From Treponema sp. (GTDB lineage Bacteria; Spirochaetota; Spirochaetia; Treponematales; Breznakiellaceae), in assembly GCA_031275535.1 (NCBI GenBank), contig JAISOR010000072.1, positions 1 to 17,597 on the forward strand: 17,597 nucleotides of DNA. The letters are read 5' to 3'. Below, in pieces: positions 14,845-17,597 of the stretch. Position 1 is the first letter of the stretch; every line of letters begins with the position of its first letter. The notes beneath the pieces are model-generated. The model searched no databases and was not told the DNA's origin. It saw nothing but the letters and a program-made list of their open reading frames with translations. The translations under genes were made by a program, and so were the position numbers.

Positions 14845-15995
14845 TGAACAATATGCCGGACGTAAAGGACTTTTTAACAGATCCCGAAGTGGTGAAGCAC
14901 TATGACCTGCTTCAGAATATTGGGGTTTTTAAACATATTGATACCCTTAACCGGGAGATCCGGAATTATAAAAGCCTCCTTACCGGGGCGATGGACATAT
15001 TCAACCGTACCACCATCGAAGAAATAATGGATGCCACGGTCTGGCAGATATCCGATCAGTTCCTGCCTGCCTTTATTGTATTCCTCTGGAAGCCCCTGCA
15101 GAACAAGGAGGATGTGACCATCAAGGGATATAAAAACTACAAAATGGTCGATCTGATCATCAATGTCGAAAGCATCGCCCCCTTTGAACCTTTTTTTCTG
15201 CAGTATCCCCAGCCTATCAATTATGATCTTCTGGCATATCAACTGGGAAATAACGACGCCGTCCGGGGACTAAACGAATTACACCCGGAGCTGGTGGTTC
15301 CTATCCTGGGGCCCTCTGCCCTGTATGGGCTCATCCTGATTGGCCATAAAATACTGGATAATGAATACAACGCGTCGGAACTTACCTTTCTCCAGCAGCT
15401 TATGGCTTTTGTGTCCCTGGCGATACAAAACCACCTGCACTATGAACATTCGGTGCGGGATGTAAAGACCGGCCTTTTTAATCACGGTTTTTTTATGACC
15501 CGGCTTACGGAAGAATTGGCCCATGCAAAACGGATCCAGTGTTCTTCGTCCCTCATTGTTATTGATGTGGATAAATTCAAGAATTTTAACGATACCTTTG
15601 GACATCTGGCGGGCGACAAGGTACTGGAAAGCCTGGCCCTGACGATTAAACAGAGTGTCCGTTCCGGGGATGTGCCCTCCCGTTTTGGGGGTGAGGAATT
15701 CACCATATTGCTGCCCGAGACTGACCGGGATATGGCGTGGCTGGTGGCGGAGCGGCTCCGTTGCTCCGTTGCGGCCATGGAGGTTCCCTGGAACCCTCCG
15801 CTGCCCCAGGTAACCATAAGCCTGGGCTTGGTTGCCTTTGATAAAGACACGGATATTAGCGCCTCCGAAGTTATTCACCGGGCGGATGAGGCCTTGTATC
15901 AATCCAAGGAACGGGGCAGAAACCAGACCACCGTTTGGGGATCCGGGCTTTTGTTCCGTATCCAGCATATCAATGGCCTAAAGGAAAACGCCTAA
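14844..15995 (+). CDS. GAF-GGDEF diguanylate cyclase
   Basis: The 383-aa protein is predicted to make c-di-GMP from two GTP. After a short N-terminal helix there is a GAF-like sensor (about 45-197) joined by a helix (LAIQNHLHYEHSVRD) to a GGDEF domain. That domain has the active-site GGEEF at 282-286, IDVDKFKNFNDTFGH with the metal-binding aspartates, and an RSGD inhibitory site (273-276) exactly five residues before GGEEF. Both catalytic and product-feedback motifs are thus present. No transmembrane helix or receiver is visible, so the input is probably a cytoplasmic ligand or partner. It overlaps the upstream stop by one base and precedes mtnN by 27 bases. Confidence 0.94.
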   Translation: MNNMPDVKDFLTDPEVVKHYDLLQNIGVFKHIDTLNREIRNYKSLLTGAMDIFNRTTIEEIMDATVWQISDQFLPAFIVFLWKPLQNKEDVTIKGYKNYKMVDLIINVESIAPFEPFFLQYPQPINYDLLAYQLGNNDAVRGLNELHPELVVPILGPSALYGLILIGHKILDNEYNASELTFLQQLMAFVSLAIQNHLHYEHSVRDVKTGLFNHGFFMTRLTEELAHAKRIQCSSSLIVIDVDKFKNFNDTFGHLAGDKVLESLALTIKQSVRSGDVPSRFGGEEFTILLPETDRDMAWLVAERLRCSVAAMEVPWNPPLPQVTISLGLVAFDKDTDISASEVIHRADEALYQSKERGRNQTTVWGSGLLFRIQHINGLKENA

Positions 15996-16022
15996 GGGCC
16001 GAATATATCGGCGGGGTATAGT

Positions 16023-16742
16023 ATGATTGGAATTATCGGAGCCATGGAGAATGAGGTGCTTATGCTCCGTTGCGCCATGGAAGAAGTTCAAACCGAAACC
16101 CTGGGGGGCTTTGAGTTCTATGCGGGGGTTTTGGAGAAAAGACCCGTAGTTTTGCTGCGCTGCGGGATTGGTAAGGTCAACGCCGCAGTGGGCTGCGCCC
16201 TCCTTATTAACCGGTATCATCCCGATTTTGTGATCAATACCGGTTCCGCCGGGGGGCTCGATCCCTCCCTTGATTTTGGGGATGCCGTCATTTCCGACGG
16301 CCTGGTGTACCACGATGTGGATGTTACCGCCTTTGGCTATGCGCCGGGGCAGCTTCCGGGGCTGCCCGCGGTATTTCCCGTGTCCGAGGCCCTCATCGTC
16401 CTGGCGGAACAGGCGGTGGATGAACTGAAAAAAGAAACGGTCCTCCCCGGGGAGTTTAACCATGTCCGGGGGCTTATCGGCTCCGGGGATGTCTTTATGC
16501 ACGAAAGCGGCCGCATAGACGCGGTCCGCTCCCTGTTCCCGGCGATCCGGGCGGTGGAAATGGAAGGGGCCGCCATTGCCCATGCCTGCGCCCTCTTCAA
16601 GGTTCCGGCCCTGATAATCCGGGCCCTTTCGGACATAGCCGGCGCTGAGTCGCCGGTAAAATTCGAGGAATTTCTTCCCGTCGCTTCAAAACATTCGGGA
16701 GAGATAGTCCGCCGGATTGTTAGAAACTACAGGACTTTATAA
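16023..16742 (+). CDS. mtnN: 5'-methylthioadenosine/S-adenosylhomocysteine nucleosidase
   Basis: MtnN (Pfs) cleaves SAH and MTA to adenine plus S-ribosylhomocysteine or methylthioribose. The 239-aa protein matches family length and motifs: MIGIIGAMENEVLML with the catalytic glutamate at Glu11, VVLLRCGIGKVNAA, FVINTGSAGG, AVEMEGAAIAH with the ribose-binding glutamates, and IRALSDIAG with the catalytic Asp204. The start ATG is preceded by a G-rich GGCGGGG about 6-12 bases upstream. Its stop directly abuts the luxS start, making a tight two-gene pathway unit. Confidence 0.96.
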   Translation: MIGIIGAMENEVLMLRCAMEEVQTETLGGFEFYAGVLEKRPVVLLRCGIGKVNAAVGCALLINRYHPDFVINTGSAGGLDPSLDFGDAVISDGLVYHDVDVTAFGYAPGQLPGLPAVFPVSEALIVLAEQAVDELKKETVLPGEFNHVRGLIGSGDVFMHESGRIDAVRSLFPAIRAVEMEGAAIAHACALFKVPALIIRALSDIAGAESPVKFEEFLPVASKHSGEIVRRIVRNYRTL

Positions 16743-17219
16743 ATGGAAAAAATTGCCAGTTTTCAGGTAGATCATCTGCGGTTAAAGCCGGGGGTATATG
16801 TTTCCCGGAAGGATCGGTTTGGGGATACGGCGCTTACCACCTTTGACCTGCGCTTTAAGGAGCCTAACCAGGAACCGGTTATGGATATGCCCGCCCTGCA
16901 TACGATTGAACACCTGGGGGCCACCTTCCTGCGTTCCCATAAAGAATGGGGGACCAGGGTTGTCTATTTCGGCCCCATGGGCTGCCGGACCGGTTTTTAC
17001 GTCATCCTGGAAGGGGACCGGAGTTCCCGGGAAGTCCTCCCGCTGATCCGGGAGATGCTGGACTGGATCCTCTCCTTCGAGGGGGCTATTCCCGGCGCGG
17101 CTCCGGCGGAATGCGGCAACTGGCGGGAACAGAACCTGGAAATGGCGAAGTGGGAAGCCCGGCGCTATGCTGCGGTGCTGCGGGATCCCTCCCCGGAGAA
17201 TCTAAACTACCCCCGGTAA
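16743..17219 (+). CDS. luxS: S-ribosylhomocysteine lyase LuxS
   Basis: LuxS converts S-ribosylhomocysteine to homocysteine and DPD, the AI-2 precursor. The 158-aa product has the metal site HTIEH (His53, His57, with general base Glu56) and Cys124 in ECGNW, the catalytic Cys81 in GPMGCRTGFY, and the N-terminal FQVDHLRLKPGVYVSRKD. Everything needed for activity is visible. There is no base between the mtnN stop and this ATG and no strong ribosome binding site, so translation is likely coupled to mtnN. No terminator hairpin with a T-run is seen after the stop. Confidence 0.97.
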   Translation: MEKIASFQVDHLRLKPGVYVSRKDRFGDTALTTFDLRFKEPNQEPVMDMPALHTIEHLGATFLRSHKEWGTRVVYFGPMGCRTGFYVILEGDRSSREVLPLIREMLDWILSFEGAIPGAAPAECGNWREQNLEMAKWEARRYAAVLRDPSPENLNYPR

Positions 17220-17251
17220 TATCCCCGGTACGAAAAACATTCTAATTTTAC

Positions 17252-17289
17252 CCATTTTGGTCCAAATGGAGCATATTTGACCAAAATGG
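17252..17289. promoter_or_regulatory. Candidate operator: 15-bp inverted repeat with one bulge
   Basis: CCATTTTGGTC(C)AAAT at 17252-17267 is the reverse complement of ATTTGACCAAAATGG at 17275-17289 apart from one extra C, with a 7-base centre. It also contains three CCA(A/T)nTGG boxes, at 17252-17260, 17262-17269 and 17281-17289. The right arm contains the -35 box of the promoter at 17277-17306, so a bound protein would block RNA polymerase. The regulator is unknown and is not in this window. Confidence 0.65.
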
Positions 17290-17306
17290 AGTAGAGATGT
17301 TATACT
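17277..17306 (+). promoter_or_regulatory. Promoter of the ECF S-component gene
   Basis: TTGACC (17277-17282) and TATACT (17301-17306) are 18 bases apart, and TGT just before the -10 gives an extended -10. The predicted start point is about 17313, with a leader of about 155 nt. The -35 overlaps the inverted repeat described at 17252-17289. Confidence 0.65.
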
Positions 17307-17313
17307 AGAATAA

Positions 17314-17469
17314 CAGTATTATATCAGAATGAGCCTCCGCCCCGGAGACTCTGGCGTATGCCGGCAACGGCCTTGCCTATTCGTTTAAGCGGCATACTAC
17401 CCCGCAAGCAAGAAACAAAACCGGCTTTCCCCGCTTGCCGGGGATTGCCGGTTCAAAAGGAGTGTTGAA
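17314..17469 (+). promoter_or_regulatory. Structured leader with mutually exclusive helices (possible riboswitch or attenuator)
   Basis: Helices visible in order are CTCCG/CGGAG (17335-17339 with 17343-17347), GTATGCCG/CGGCATAC (17356-17363 with 17390-17397) enclosing GGCAA/TTGCC (17363-17367 with 17373-17377), and a long hairpin at 17419-17453. That hairpin has arms AACCGGC/GCCGGTT and TCCCC/GGGGA separated by a symmetric TT/TT loop. Alternatively CCCCGCAAGC (17400-17409) can pair with GCTTGCCGGGG (17433-17443), which uses the same G-run and excludes the hairpin. The hairpin stops 2 bases before the ribosome binding site AAAGGAG (17456-17462). No known riboswitch consensus was recognised. 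Confidence 0.5.
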
Positions 17470-17597
17470 ATGAGCAATAAATTACAGCCAAAAGATCTTA
17501 TCAACGTGGGGATTTTCACGGCCATTTATATCGTCGTTATGTTTGCCGTGGCCACGCTGGGATACATTCCGGTGTTTATTCCCCTGCTTTCGGTACT
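17470..17597 (+). CDS. MptD/Trep_Strep-type ECF transporter S component (3' end outside window)
   Basis: Only the first 42 residues are present. They read MSNKLQPKDLINVGIFTAIY, then a hydrophobic span (VVMFAVATLG) and YIPVFIPLLSV, which matches the start of the Trep_Strep family of putative ECF S components. These are small membrane proteins giving substrate specificity to an energy-coupling factor importer; the substrate of this family is not established. AAAGGAG lies 7 bases before the ATG. The gene has its own promoter and long leader, unlike its tightly packed neighbours, so it begins a new, separately regulated unit. Confidence 0.85.
   Translation, partial: MSNKLQPKDLINVGIFTAIYIVVMFAVATLGYIPVFIPLLSV

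Noticed and set aside
17220..17251. Terminator after luxS
   Set aside because: Only a short direct repeat CCCCGGTA is seen around here; no stem plus T-run.
17419..17453. Intrinsic terminator before the ECF S-component gene
   Set aside because: The hairpin is strong, but no T-run follows and the ribosome binding site comes immediately after, so it is better viewed as a leader element.

Overview
The window looks like chromosomal DNA from a spirochaete of the Treponema group, most likely one of the higher-GC, termite-gut-like lineages. This rests on protein character and gene order: a Trep_Strep/MptD-type ECF S component, several c-di-GMP enzymes, a stand-alone FlhB C-terminal protein, and GC-rich coding DNA. 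Species identity is inference. Apart from the two ends, every gene looks intact. I see no rRNA, tRNA, IS element, CRISPR array, prophage or plasmid feature.

Region 1 (1-4386, + strand) holds the 3' part of a secreted, probably outer-membrane beta-barrel gene. It is followed by a short RqcH/NFACT-family ribosome quality control protein, a divergent Memo-family protein and an exported M15-type D-Ala-D-Ala carboxypeptidase. Region 2 (4370-8442, - strand) is a two-gene signalling operon: a membrane hybrid histidine kinase with its own receiver and Hpt domains, then a REC-HD-GYP response regulator. Together they form a complete phosphorelay ending in a predicted c-di-GMP phosphodiesterase.

Region 3 (8835-17219, + strand) is a long, tightly packed likely operon that starts from a good promoter at 8680-8708. 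The first part is ribosome and tRNA maturation: rpsP, khpA, rimM, trmD, rplS. Next come a FliK-like protein and a FlhB-C 'FlhX' protein, an arrangement that resembles the rplS-ylqG-ylqH neighbourhood of Bacillus. Then follow a second HD-GYP protein, a YraN-family protein, two small uncharacterised proteins (one with a likely zinc site), a GAF-GGDEF diguanylate cyclase, and the SAH-detoxifying pair mtnN-luxS. The operon therefore mixes translation, export switching, c-di-GMP turnover and the activated methyl cycle/AI-2.

Region 4 (17220-17597) is a 250-bp regulatory region ahead of a truncated ECF transporter S component. A bulged 15-bp inverted repeat overlaps the -35 box of a good promoter. 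The roughly 155-nt leader can fold into two mutually exclusive structures.

The most notable points are this last regulatory region, a proline/glycine/alanine repeat insertion inside the trmD coding sequence, active-site changes in the RqcH and Memo homologues, and the HDVGM variant of one HD-GYP domain.
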